A DNA stretch of 64,000 bases from Fidelibacterota bacterium (GTDB lineage Bacteria > Fidelibacterota > Marinisomatia > Marinisomatales > Marinisomataceae). Location: the NCBI GenBank assembly GCA_028140795.1, contig JAOIOW010000004.1, positions 1 to 64,000 on the forward strand, read 5' to 3'. Below, piece by piece: positions 24,975 through 33,695 of the stretch. The notes under the pieces were generated by a model, which was not told where the DNA came from, did no database searches, and saw only the letters and a list, made by a program, of their open reading frames with translations. The position numbers and the translations under genes were made by a program. Within the stretch, counting starts at the first letter, position 1. Every line of letters starts with the position of its first letter.

Positions 24975-26525
24975 TTGTCAGAAAATTACCAAGTTTTAGC
25001 TCTTAAATGGCGTCCAAAACAATTCAAAGATGTTGTTGGTCAAGAACATATTACTGCTACACTTCAAAAGGCTTTTGAAAAAAATCGAATCGCCCAAGCA
25101 TTTTTATTTGCTGGACCAAGAGGGGTAGGTAAAACAACAACAGCTCGTCTAGTAGCTATGTCTTTAAATGGTGCAGATACACCAACTACAGACTATGATT
25201 TAAAATCTGAGTCTGTTTTAGATATTATTGATGGTAAATCTATGGATGTGATTGAGATTGATGGAGCCTCAAATAGAGGAATTGATGAAATACGCGAATT
25301 GCGAGAAAATATCAAGTTTATGCCTGTTTCCGGCAAATTTAAGGTTATTATCATTGATGAGGTTCATATGCTTACTACACAAGCATTTAATGCTTTATTA
25401 AAGACATTAGAAGAACCTCCTCAACATGTCAAATTTATTCTGGCAACTACAGATGTACATAAAGTACCGCAAACGATTATTTCAAGATGTCAAAGGTTCG
25501 ATTTTTTACCACTTTCAAACACTACAATAAGTGATAGATTAAAATATATTACAGAAAATGAAAACCAATCAATTGACGAGAAGTCGTTATCAATGATTGC
25601 CTCTAAATCTGAAGGAAGTATGCGAGATGCATTAAGTTATTTAGATCAAGTCCTTGTTTTAGGAAATGACATCACTTTTGATATTGTACAGGATTTGCTT
25701 GGAGTAGTTCCTCATGAAATTTTATTTAGTATCTCTGATGCTTTACATGAAAGAGACGGAGATAAACTCATGGCTGATTTAGAGGTTATTAGAAACAAAG
25801 GTTATATAGTTGAAGATTTATTAAAAGATCTTATTCTGCATTTCAGAAATTTATCTGTATTAAATTTTAAAAACGGATTAAAGCTTGCAGGGATAGATTC
25901 GGAACTTTCTAAAAAATATAATCAATTAAACTACGCTTGGAGTCACAAAGATATAATTAGACTATCAAATAATCTTTCAACACTTTATGCTTCAATACGA
26001 CAATACTCTGATCAATATTTATTATTAGAAATGAATTTAATCAAGCTCTTAGAATTTGATTCAAGCGTTGATATTGAAGAATTTTTAAAAAAAGAAATTT
26101 CACAGGAACAAGAGGTAGAAACTCCAAAAGCAAAAATGAAAAATAAAACTCCTGACGTAACATCTAAAAAAAAAGAGAAAAAAATAGACTTAAGTGAAGA
26201 ATTATTGAAAAATGATTGGAATCAAATCGTTAAAGAAGTTTCAAAAAAAAGGGGATCAATCGGAGCGCAGTTATCTGGATGTATTCTTGGAGATTTAAAA
26301 GGTAACAATCTTGAGGTGATTTCTTATGATAGCTCCGAATTCAATCAAAAACTATTACAGGAAGGTTTGGAGCTTGTAAAGTCAATTATTGATGAAAAGT
26401 ACGGCTCCAATATTAATGTTAGCTTGGTGGTTGATACTGAGGTTGAAAAAATTGAAGATAAAAAAGAAGAAAAAGTAAATGAAGATGATATTGTATCTCT
26501 ATTTGATGGAAAGGATATGTTGTAA
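24975..26525 (+). CDS. dnaX: DNA polymerase III subunit gamma/tau (DnaX), zinc-module cysteines absent
   Basis: Clamp-loader ATPase that assembles the beta clamp and organises the replisome. 516 residues starting at TTG 24975 with AAAGGA 6 nt upstream. The N-terminus is YQVLALKWRPKQFKDVVGQEHI, Walker A is GPRGVGKTT (47-55), Walker B is IIDEVHML, the SRC sensor is IISRCQRF, and the arginine-finger region is SEGSMRDALSYLDQ. Between the Walker A helix and DVIEIDGASNRGIDEIREL most DnaX proteins have a four-Cys zinc module. Here residues about 63-90 contain no Cys. An A9 run near codon 398, at the junction to the tau-specific tail, could generate a gamma form. It heads the dnaX-ybaB-recR unit. Confidence 0.96.
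   Translation: MSENYQVLALKWRPKQFKDVVGQEHITATLQKAFEKNRIAQAFLFAGPRGVGKTTTARLVAMSLNGADTPTTDYDLKSESVLDIIDGKSMDVIEIDGASNRGIDEIRELRENIKFMPVSGKFKVIIIDEVHMLTTQAFNALLKTLEEPPQHVKFILATTDVHKVPQTIISRCQRFDFLPLSNTTISDRLKYITENENQSIDEKSLSMIASKSEGSMRDALSYLDQVLVLGNDITFDIVQDLLGVVPHEILFSISDALHERDGDKLMADLEVIRNKGYIVEDLLKDLILHFRNLSVLNFKNGLKLAGIDSELSKKYNQLNYAWSHKDIIRLSNNLSTLYASIRQYSDQYLLLEMNLIKLLEFDSSVDIEEFLKKEISQEQEVETPKAKMKNKTPDVTSKKKEKKIDLSEELLKNDWNQIVKEVSKKRGSIGAQLSGCILGDLKGNNLEVISYDSSEFNQKLLQEGLELVKSIIDEKYGSNINVSLVVDTEVEKIEDKKEEKVNEDDIVSLFDGKDML
26166..26174 (+). other. A9 candidate slippage site in dnaX
   Basis: Nine consecutive A bases fill codons 398-400. In the -1 frame translation would stop at TGA 26195-26197, and in the +1 frame at TAG 26185-26187, so either slip gives a protein of about 400-407 residues ending after the ATPase and oligomerisation domains. 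This mirrors the transcriptional slippage that makes gamma from dnaX in Thermus. It could also be just a chance A-run in AT-rich DNA. Confidence 0.45.
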
Positions 26526-26839
26526 TGTTTGGAAATATGAAAGAAATGCTTAAACAAGCTCAAAATATGAAATCTCAAATGAAAAAAATTAAGAAAGAGT
26601 TAGAGAGCATAGAAGTAGAAGGAGTATCTGCTAATGGTGCATGCAAGGTTACTATGACAGCAGATATGAAAACTCAAAATGTAGAAATTGATGAAACGCT
26701 TTTAAGTAGCGAAGCTTATGTAATTGAAAATGCTATAAAAGTCGCTGTAAATAATGCTCTTGAAGATGCTAAAGATACATCAGCTAAGAAATTAAAAGCT
26801 GTAACTGGTGGTTTAACTGATGGATTACCAGGATTTTAA
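26525..26839 (+). CDS. ybaB: YbaB/EbfC nucleoid-associated protein
   Basis: A small dimeric DNA-binding protein often encoded between dnaX and recR. 104 residues with the hallmark N-terminus MFGNMKEMLKQAQNMKSQMKKIKKELESIEVEG and a C-terminal region rich in Gly (TGGLTDGLPGF). It is coupled to dnaX and recR by one-base TAATG overlaps on both sides. It likely binds DNA non-specifically or helps recombination repair. Confidence 0.95.
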   Translation: MFGNMKEMLKQAQNMKSQMKKIKKELESIEVEGVSANGACKVTMTADMKTQNVEIDETLLSSEAYVIENAIKVAVNNALEDAKDTSAKKLKAVTGGLTDGLPGF

Positions 26840-27438
26840 TGGCAAATGCTACTAAATATATTGAAGTATTAATTGATTCTTTGACCAAGTTTCCCGGAAT
26901 TGGAAGAAAAGGAGCAGAAAGAATAGCATATTTTATCGTAAAGTCCGAAAAGTCATTGGGTAAGAACTTGATTAGCGCCTTAAAAGAGGTTGATGAAAAG
27001 CTTGATATTTGTCCAGATACGGGGATGGTGTTACTTAAAGGTGAAGAATCTCCATTAAGCAGTGACGCTAGAAATTCTGAAATTTTATGTGTTGTTGAAA
27101 ATATGGAAGATGTTATTAAAATTGAAAACACCAACAGTTTCGATGGATTATATCATGTGCTTGGTGGAGCTATTTCTCCATTAGATGGTATTGGTCCATC
27201 AGATCTATCTTTTGACAAGCTTTTAAAAAGAATTAATTCAGGGCTTAAAGAAGTTATTATTGCAACTAATCCTAGTACGTCTGGAAATGCCACTGCGCTT
27301 TATCTCGAAAAAATTTTAAAAGATAAGAACGTTGAACTATCCCGGCTTGCTGTTGGTTTGCCAGTTGGTAGTAATTTGGAATATATCGACGACAAAACTA
27401 TTTCTTCAGCTATTTCAGGAAGGGTAAAGTTAAGTTGA
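26839..27438 (+). CDS. recR: Recombination protein RecR lacking the zinc finger
   Basis: RecR works with RecO/RecF to load RecA at gaps. 199 residues. The N-terminal HhH is LTKFPGIGRKGAERIAYFIV. The Toprim domain has LCVVENMEDV, YHVLGGAISPLDGIGPSDL and a near-normal ATNPSTSGNATALYLEKIL. The C-terminus is LAVGLPVGSNLEYIDDKTISSAISGR. Where most RecR proteins have a CxxC...CxxC zinc finger (about residues 56-76), only Cys58 remains and the rest reads PDTGMVLLKGEESPLSSDARN, so zinc cannot be bound in the usual way. It is coupled to ybaB by TAATG and to pgsA by TTGA. Confidence 0.93.
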   Translation: MANATKYIEVLIDSLTKFPGIGRKGAERIAYFIVKSEKSLGKNLISALKEVDEKLDICPDTGMVLLKGEESPLSSDARNSEILCVVENMEDVIKIENTNSFDGLYHVLGGAISPLDGIGPSDLSFDKLLKRINSGLKEVIIATNPSTSGNATALYLEKILKDKNVELSRLAVGLPVGSNLEYIDDKTISSAISGRVKLS

Positions 27439-27938
27439 AATTTTTTCTCAATTTCCTCACTTATTCTAGAATTCTGCTAACCCCATTAATCATTTATTTA
27501 ATTTTAAATGACAATTTTCTTTATGCTGGTATAATCTTTGCATATTGCAGTTTTAGCGATGTTGCTGACGGTAAAATTGCTAGAAAATATGATTTGGTTT
27601 CAGGTCACGGTAATTATATGGATCCATTGGCTGATAAAGTTTTAATGATAGGAGCACTATCAGCGCTATTAGTATTAGATATAATACAGCTATGGCCTTT
27701 CATAATCATAATTGGTAGAGATATAATTATTACATTATATAGAAACTATCTGATTGCGAAGAATAAACCGCTTGAAACATCAAAATTTGGAAAGCTAAAA
27801 ACAGTGTTTCAACACGGTATGGTTTTAATAATATTGCTTGTAAATCCATCACAAGTTATAGTTGATCTTATTGTCAATATTAATGCAATCTATGCCGCTG
27901 CAACTGGAATTCATTATTTTGTTAAAAATGGATTTTAG
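27435..27938 (+). CDS. pgsA: CDP-diacylglycerol-glycerol-3-phosphate 3-phosphatidyltransferase
   Basis: Makes phosphatidylglycerol phosphate in the inner membrane, the committed step to PG and cardiolipin. 167 residues with the CDP-alcohol phosphatidyltransferase motif DVADGKIARKYDLVSGHGNYMDPLAD (D-x2-D-G-x2-A-R-x8-G-x3-D-x3-D) and four or so further hydrophobic helices. The start is TTG 27435 in a TTGA overlap with recR. The next enzyme of the pathway, PgpA, overlaps its 3' end by 11 bases. Confidence 0.92.
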   Translation: MKFFLNFLTYSRILLTPLIIYLILNDNFLYAGIIFAYCSFSDVADGKIARKYDLVSGHGNYMDPLADKVLMIGALSALLVLDIIQLWPFIIIIGRDIIITLYRNYLIAKNKPLETSKFGKLKTVFQHGMVLIILLVNPSQVIVDLIVNINAIYAAATGIHYFVKNGF

Positions 27939-28452
27939 TAAAGGATTTAATGTTCAGCTTGCCACATTATTTGGCATTGGAAAAATTCCCGGAGGAGGTA
28001 CTTGGGCTTCCCTTATAGTTTTGTTTATTGCATTATATGAACAAAACGCAGAAACAGCTTCTTTTCTAGCATTTTTTACTCTAATTATCGGTCCAGGTGC
28101 TTATAGAAAGCTTACCGCTCTTGTTGAATCTGAAGATCCCAAAGAATATGTTTTAGATGAGGTTATAGGAATGGGTATTGCTATTTCTGGTGTCTATATT
28201 TTTACAAGCATATTTGATCAGCTTTCGTTTAATCTTATAGAATCTCTTTCCGCAACAAGTGAGCTTTTCATATTAACATTTATAGTTTTTAGATTTTTTG
28301 ATATTTCTAAGATTGGTCCAGTCGGATGGGTTGAAAGAAATCCAAAGGAAAAAGCATACAATAGGGTTATAGGAGATGATATTATGGCCGCACTTTTGTC
28401 CATAATTGTTGTAATAATTTTTTTAAGTGTTAACTTATGGATACTGCAATGA
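27928..28452 (+). CDS. pgpA: Phosphatidylglycerophosphatase A
   Basis: Dephosphorylates phosphatidylglycerol phosphate to PG, directly after PgsA. 174 residues from ATG 27928. Motifs are ATLFGIGKIPGGGTWASL, DPKEYVLDEVIGMG (catalytic-region acidic residues), FRFFDISKIGPVGWVERNPKEKAYNRVIGDDIMAALLS and hydrophobic helices, as in the PgpA family. The frame extends upstream to a TTG at 27862, but that would sit inside pgsA. It ends in an ATGA overlap with cinA, so lipid synthesis and DNA repair genes share one transcript. Confidence 0.92.
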   Translation: MDFSKGFNVQLATLFGIGKIPGGGTWASLIVLFIALYEQNAETASFLAFFTLIIGPGAYRKLTALVESEDPKEYVLDEVIGMGIAISGVYIFTSIFDQLSFNLIESLSATSELFILTFIVFRFFDISKIGPVGWVERNPKEKAYNRVIGDDIMAALLSIIVVIIFLSVNLWILQ

Positions 28453-29729
28453 GAGTTGGAATTATAACAATTGGAAATGAGTTATTAAGTGGTTTTACGG
28501 TAGATCGTAATGCTGCTTGGATAGGACAACAACTACTTTCTTCAGGAATTAAAGTCAATGTTCATCATACTATTCCAGATGATTTTGGTGTTATTTATGA
28601 CACCTTAGAGTATCAATTTAGGGAATGGAGGTGTGATCAGATTATTGTTACAGGAGGTCTTGGGCCAACGGTCGACGATATTACAGTGTCTTCATTCCTT
28701 GAATACTTCGATGATTCACATGAATTTGATAAAGAGTATTGGGAAATTTTATCAGAAAGATTCAAAAGATTAAACTTCAAAATGCCAAATCTTAATAAAA
28801 ATCAGGCATATAAATCTAAAAGAGGAATTATGATTCCTAATTTGGTTGGTACTGCAAGAGGATTGCATTACACTAAAAAACATGATTCGGTTTTAAAAAG
28901 TGTTAAAGGTTTAATTACAGGAGATAAAAATAGAGTCAATTTTTTTGCACTTCCAGGAGTTCCCAAAGAAATGAAATCTATGTTTACAAATTATGTGTTA
29001 CCAGAAATTGAAAAATCATTAAAGAATAAAGTTGTTTGTAAAAGCATTAGAACAACAGGGGTTCCTGAATCCATTCTTCAAGAAAAAATTACAGATATCA
29101 TTGATGCTAATAAGGAAAAATGTGATATTGCATTCTTGCCTCATAGGATGTTAGGAGTTGATATACGTCTCACATCATCAAATAATCAATTAGTTGAAGA
29201 TTTAATTAATTCAATAGTTCCAAGAATTAAAAAATATGTATATGGTTATGATAACGATAAGTTGGAACAAGTAATAGCTGACCTGCTTATTCAAAATAAT
29301 CTTACAGTAAGTACTGCTGAATCATGCACTTCAGGTTTGCTTGCATCAAGATTAACAGATGTTCCTGGAAGTTCTCAATATTTTAAAGGTGGAAGTGTTT
29401 GTTATAGCAATAAGTTAAAAATTAATGATATTGGTGTAGATAAGGATTTGATAGAAAGATATGGCGCAGTAAGTGAGGAGGTTGCAGAATCTTTAGCAAA
29501 AAATATAGCTAAGAAAAATAATACAGATATAGGAATCGGGATAACTGGAATAGCTGGTCCAGGTGGTGGAACAGAAAAAAAACCAGTTGGATTAGTATTT
29601 GTTGGAATATTTTATAAAAATAATTTATATATTAAGAGGTATAATTTAACACCTGACAGGATCACAAATCGTGAATTAACTGTTACCTTGTGTCTTAATG
29701 AAATACGAAAAATTTTAAGAAATTCATAA
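28449..29729 (+). CDS. cinA: CinA: competence/damage-inducible protein, NMN deamidase
   Basis: A two-domain enzyme of pyridine nucleotide recycling. The N-terminal MoCF-like (COG1058) pyrophosphatase starts at VGIITIGNELLSGFTVDRNAAWI and has VTGGLGPTVDD. The C-terminal PncC NMN amidohydrolase has VSTAESCTSGLLASRLTDVPGSS and GITGIAGPGGGTEKKPVGLVFVG. 426 residues. ATG 28449 is preferred because it forms ATGA with the pgpA stop and leaves MRVGIITIGNE; an in-frame ATG at 28437 lies upstream. recA follows 19 nt later, the common cinA-recA pairing. Confidence 0.94.
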   Translation: MRVGIITIGNELLSGFTVDRNAAWIGQQLLSSGIKVNVHHTIPDDFGVIYDTLEYQFREWRCDQIIVTGGLGPTVDDITVSSFLEYFDDSHEFDKEYWEILSERFKRLNFKMPNLNKNQAYKSKRGIMIPNLVGTARGLHYTKKHDSVLKSVKGLITGDKNRVNFFALPGVPKEMKSMFTNYVLPEIEKSLKNKVVCKSIRTTGVPESILQEKITDIIDANKEKCDIAFLPHRMLGVDIRLTSSNNQLVEDLINSIVPRIKKYVYGYDNDKLEQVIADLLIQNNLTVSTAESCTSGLLASRLTDVPGSSQYFKGGSVCYSNKLKINDIGVDKDLIERYGAVSEEVAESLAKNIAKKNNTDIGIGITGIAGPGGGTEKKPVGLVFVGIFYKNNLYIKRYNLTPDRITNRELTVTLCLNEIRKILRNS

Positions 29730-29748
29730 ATATTAAAGGAAAGTCGTA

Positions 29749-30738
29749 ATGGCAAAAAATGTAGATAAAGCGTTAGAAGCAGTTCAATTAGATATTAATA
29801 AAGAGTATGGAGATGGATCCATTATGAGATTGGGTGGAACTGCCAATCTTGATGTAGAAGCAATTTCAACTGGATGTCTTTCACTTGATATGGCTTTAGG
29901 AGTTGGTGGTGTACCAAAAGGGAGAATTATTGAAGTGTTTGGACCTGAATCTTCAGGAAAAACCACTTTAGCTTTACATATTGTTGCTGAATGTCAAAAA
30001 AATGGTGGAAAAGCAGCGTTTATCGACGCTGAAAATGCATTAGATCCAGAATATGCCAAAAATCTTGGATGTAACGCAGAAGACTTATTGGTTTCACAAC
30101 CAGATTCTGGAGAGCAAGCACTCGATATTCTTCAAAAGTTGCTTGAAACAGCTGCTTTGGATGTTATTGTTATTGACTCTGTAGCTGCATTAGTGCCTAA
30201 AGCTGAACTTGATGGACAGATTGGTGATGTTACAGTTGGTTTACAGGCAAGATTGATGTCACAAGCACTAAGAAAGCTTTCTGGTCCAATTAACAAATCT
30301 AGAACATGTGTAGTTTTTATTAATCAAATTAGAGAGAAAATTGGTGTAATGTTCGGTAGTCCAGAAACAACTCCTGGTGGTAGAGCGTTGAAATTTTATT
30401 CATCAGTAAGATTGGATATTAGAAGAATAGCTGCTATTAAAGAAGGAACTGATATGACTGGAAATAGAACCAGAGTAAAAGTTGTAAAAAATAAAGTAGC
30501 TCCACCTTTTAAAATGACTGAATTTGATATTATGTACGGTAAAGGAATCTCATATGCTGGAGATTTACTGGATTTAGCTTTACAAGGTGGTGTTGTTGAA
30601 AAAATGGGCTCTTGGTTCTCTTACAAAGGTGATAAGATTGCTCAAGGACGAGAAAAAGTTAAAACTTTACTAGAAACTGATGACAAGCTTATGAAAAGCG
30701 TATTATCTGATGTTAAAGATTATTTAGAGTTGAGTTAA
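29749..30738 (+). CDS. recA: Recombinase RecA
   Basis: Forms the ATP-dependent filament on ssDNA for homologous recombination and triggers LexA/UmuD self-cleavage. 329 residues with Walker [32 protein letters not shown] (Walker B and following), [32 protein letters not shown] (L1/L2 loops) and a C-terminal domain ending LKDYLELS-like. It lacks the extended acidic tail of E. coli RecA. It follows cinA and faces the convergent suhB (4-base overlap). An AAAGGAAAG purine-rich ribosome site is seen. Confidence 0.98.
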   Translation: MAKNVDKALEAVQLDINKEYGDGSIMRLGGTANLDVEAISTGCLSLDMALGVGGVPKGRIIEVFGPESSGKTTLALHIVAECQKNGGKAAFIDAENALDPEYAKNLGCNAEDLLVSQPDSGEQALDILQKLLETAALDVIVIDSVAALVPKAELDGQIGDVTVGLQARLMSQALRKLSGPINKSRTCVVFINQIREKIGVMFGSPETTPGGRALKFYSSVRLDIRRIAAIKEGTDMTGNRTRVKVVKNKVAPPFKMTEFDIMYGKGISYAGDLLDLALQGGVVEKMGSWFSYKGDKIAQGREKVKTLLETDDKLMKSVLSDVKDYLELS

Positions 30739-31517
30739 GATTCTTTAATAATTTTTAAAAAATCTTTGTGAACTTTTTTGTTAGAAGCGACGATACATTT
30801 ATCAAAATTATATTGATTTCCGTCTTCATTTGAAACAGATCCGCCTGCTTCAGAAATAATGATATTACCGGCTGCTGTATCCCAAGGTTGTAAATTGTAT
30901 TCCCAAAATCCTTCAACAATACCTTTAGCTACATGACACATATCTAAGGAAGCTGCTCCCAACCTTCTAACACCATGTGAATTAAGATTGATATTCTTTA
31001 TTACTTGCAAATTTTTATCAATATAATTTTCATCGTATGGTATAAAACCAGTAACATATAACCCTTCATTAAAATAATCTTTATCTGAAACAGATATTGG
31101 AGAATCATTACTAAAAGAACCACCGCCTTTAGAAGCAAAAAACTTTTCGTTATTGGGGATATCATAAACAACCCCAACCAGCGGTTTACTTTTAAAGAAA
31201 ACTCCTATAGAAACAGCAAAAGAAGGATAATTGTGTACAAAATTGTTGGTGCCATCAATTGGGTCAATGTACCAGGTATAATCTGAACTCAAATTATTTG
31301 ATCCTAATTCTTCTGAAACAATATTATGTTCAGGAAAAGAATCTTTAATTTTTTTGGTGATAAGTTTATCAGCCTCAATATCAGTTTGAGTTACAAGGTT
31401 TGAAATTTCTCCTTTAGACTTAAAAGATTTAATTTTTTGAGAAGATAAACGAATAAGTTCAGCAGCTTGATCTGAAATTTCTAATGCGGTATCAAGAATG
31501 TGATTAGTACTTTTCAA
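30735..31517 (-). CDS. suhB: Inositol-1-monophosphatase family protein (SuhB-like)
   Basis: A Mg-dependent sugar-phosphate phosphatase fold, 260 residues. The metal-binding motifs are [25 protein letters not shown] (first Glu) and [16 protein letters not shown]. The protein may dephosphorylate inositol phosphate or act in rRNA processing like E. coli SuhB. The only plausible start is TTG 31517, giving a 14-base overlap with the 3' end of agcS upstream on the same strand. Confidence 0.92.
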   Translation of the reverse strand: MKSTNHILDTALEISDQAAELIRLSSQKIKSFKSKGEISNLVTQTDIEADKLITKKIKDSFPEHNIVSEELGSNNLSSDYTWYIDPIDGTNNFVHNYPSFAVSIGVFFKSKPLVGVVYDIPNNEKFFASKGGGSFSNDSPISVSDKDYFNEGLYVTGFIPYDENYIDKNLQVIKNINLNSHGVRRLGAASLDMCHVAKGIVEGFWEYNLQPWDTAAGNIIISEAGGSVSNEDGNQYNFDKCIVASNKKVHKDFLKIIKES

Positions 31518-33081
31518 AGTATTTAGAGGAAATATCTTTTAACTTGGTACTTAAAAGAATGATCGCAATAAGGTTAGGGAAAGTCATAAAAGCAAGGGCA
31601 GCATCACCAAGATTCCAAACTTGTTTTAAAGTTAATAGTGAGCCAAAAAAGACCATCATAACATAAACATATCTATAATATGTAATATAACTAGATCCAA
31701 ACAAATACTCAGTTGCTCTATCACCATAAAATGACCAACTTATAGCAGTTGAAAGAGCAAAAAGAACAACAGCAATGGTAACCATTTCACTACCAAAAGG
31801 AATTCCTTGTGAAAAAGCATAACTAGTAAGTAATACACCTTCTTTTAATTCAACAATTGATGAATCAATTCTTAGGGAATAAAACTCAGTAAATTTCCAT
31901 GAACCAGTAACCATAATTACTAAGCCAGTTAATGTACAAATTATAATAGTATCAATATATGGCTCTAATAAAGCGACAACACCTTCTCTAGTTGAGTACG
32001 GTGTTTTTGCTGTTGAATGAGCAATGGCAGCTGAACCTTGACCAGATTCACTTGAAAATAAACCTCTTTTTACACCCATTAACATTGTATTTAAAAATGC
32101 TATAAATGCTCCTGAAGCAACACCAGTAGCAGGAACTAGCAAGGATGGTGGATTAAATGCCATGGTAAATATGGTATTGAAAGAATTACCAACCTGATCA
32201 AAGTTTGTTATCACAATAAATAAAGCACAAAAAACATAAATAGCAGCCATAATAGGAACAAGAAAACTTGTAAAATTACCTATTCTTTTAATTCCACCTA
32301 AAATAACTGAACCAACAATTGCAGCACAAATTAGACCAATTGCAACATGCATAATAGATATATTTGAAACATCACCTAATAAAGCAACTTCTTTAGTAGA
32401 CATTAAAAAATTATCTGTTCCAAAAATAGAAGCTAATTGACTGTACAGCTGCTGTGTAAGGGTATTCGATTGAATAGCATTTCCTGTAAAGAAAGAGCAA
32501 ATAATTGTAAAGCATGCAAATACTACTGCTAGCCATCTCCAATTAGGACCTAAACCATTTTCTATAGTATACATTGGTCCTCCCGCAGTATTTCCTTGAG
32601 AGTCTGTTTCTCTGTATTCAACCGCGAGAGTACATTCAGCATACTTTAAAGCAGTTCCAAAAAAAGCTGTAATCCACATCCAAAATAATGCACCAGGTCC
32701 ACCAATTTGAATTGCAATAGCTACTCCAGCAATATTTCCAATACCCACAGTAGCTGCTAAAGCAGTTGAAAGTGCTTTAAAATGATTTAAATCTCCTTCA
32801 TCTTCCGTGCTGTCGTAGTCACCTCGAGTAACTCTTATACCGTGCATAATGCGTGTTAATTGTGGAAATCCTAGCTTAAAAGTCATGTACATACCAGTTC
32901 CCAATAGAGAAATAACCATTAGAGGTATGGTAGCTAAGGGAAATGATTGTTTGAAGTCATCTGAAAAAAGATTTCCTGGAAAACTCCAAATTTGTTCAAA
33001 AAAGTGAACTCCATATCCTGGGATCAATAGTAAAATTCCTATGATTGAAAAAACTAGAAGCGTATACTGATTTTTTGACAT
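31504..33081 (-). CDS. Sodium:alanine/glycine symporter (AgcS family)
   Basis: An inner-membrane amino-acid:cation symporter of about 525 residues with 11 or so hydrophobic segments. Family signatures include GTGMYMTFKLGFPQL, ATVGIGNIAGVAIAIQIGGPGALFWMW, NTAGGPMYTIENGL and GLFSSESGQGSAAIAHSTAKT. It probably imports alanine or glycine with sodium. ATG 33081 is used; a GTG two codons earlier (33087) is the alternative. An alanine dehydrogenase gene elsewhere in this window (48923) could use its product. Confidence 0.93.
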   Translation of the reverse strand: MSKNQYTLLVFSIIGILLLIPGYGVHFFEQIWSFPGNLFSDDFKQSFPLATIPLMVISLLGTGMYMTFKLGFPQLTRIMHGIRVTRGDYDSTEDEGDLNHFKALSTALAATVGIGNIAGVAIAIQIGGPGALFWMWITAFFGTALKYAECTLAVEYRETDSQGNTAGGPMYTIENGLGPNWRWLAVVFACFTIICSFFTGNAIQSNTLTQQLYSQLASIFGTDNFLMSTKEVALLGDVSNISIMHVAIGLICAAIVGSVILGGIKRIGNFTSFLVPIMAAIYVFCALFIVITNFDQVGNSFNTIFTMAFNPPSLLVPATGVASGAFIAFLNTMLMGVKRGLFSSESGQGSAAIAHSTAKTPYSTREGVVALLEPYIDTIIICTLTGLVIMVTGSWKFTEFYSLRIDSSIVELKEGVLLTSYAFSQGIPFGSEMVTIAVVLFALSTAISWSFYGDRATEYLFGSSYITYYRYVYVMMVFFGSLLTLKQVWNLGDAALAFMTFPNLIAIILLSTKLKDISSKYFEKY

Positions 33082-33143
33082 GGACACATATTAATTATTT
33101 TTTTAAAAGATGTACATTGATTTTTTATTATTAATTTTAAAAT

Positions 33144-33695
33144 ATGATTATTGCAGGCGTTGATGAAGTGGGTAGAGGTTGTTTAGCTGGTCCAGTGGTA
33201 GCTGCAGCAGTAATACTAAATAACTCAATTGATTCACTAAATGATTCAAAAAAATTATCTAAAAAGAAGAGAGAAGTTTTATATATCAAGATTTTAGAAA
33301 ATGCTATTTCAGTTGCAGTTGGAGTTAAATGGAATGATTATATTGATAAGCATAATATTAAGATTGCATCTGAAGATGCTATGAAAGATGCAATAAGCTC
33401 ATTAAGCGTTAGGCCAGATAAAGTTTTAGTTGATGGGTTTTCATTAGACATTCAAATTGAAAATGAAGGTATTATAAAAGGCGATCAAAAATATGAGCAA
33501 ATTATGGCTGCTTCAATTATAGCAAAAGTAACAAGAGATGAAATAATGCGATCATTTCATTATATTTATCCACAATATGATTTTATATCAAATAGCGGAT
33601 ATGGAACAAAAAAACACTTGGAAGCATTAGACAAATACTCATATACACCAATACATAGACTAACCTTTAAGCCAATATCATCCAATATTAAATAA
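33144..33695 (+). CDS. rnhB: Ribonuclease HII
   Basis: Removes ribonucleotides and RNA primers from RNA/DNA hybrids. 183 residues with IAGVDEVGRGCLAGPVVAAAVIL (catalytic Asp-Glu pair), SLNDSKKLSKKKRE, VLVDGF, IKGDQKYEQIMAASIIAKVTRDEIM and YGTKKHLEAL. It is complete and of normal length. It is coupled to lepB by a one-base TAATG overlap. Confidence 0.97.
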   Translation: MIIAGVDEVGRGCLAGPVVAAAVILNNSIDSLNDSKKLSKKKREVLYIKILENAISVAVGVKWNDYIDKHNIKIASEDAMKDAISSLSVRPDKVLVDGFSLDIQIENEGIIKGDQKYEQIMAASIIAKVTRDEIMRSFHYIYPQYDFISNSGYGTKKHLEALDKYSYTPIHRLTFKPISSNIK

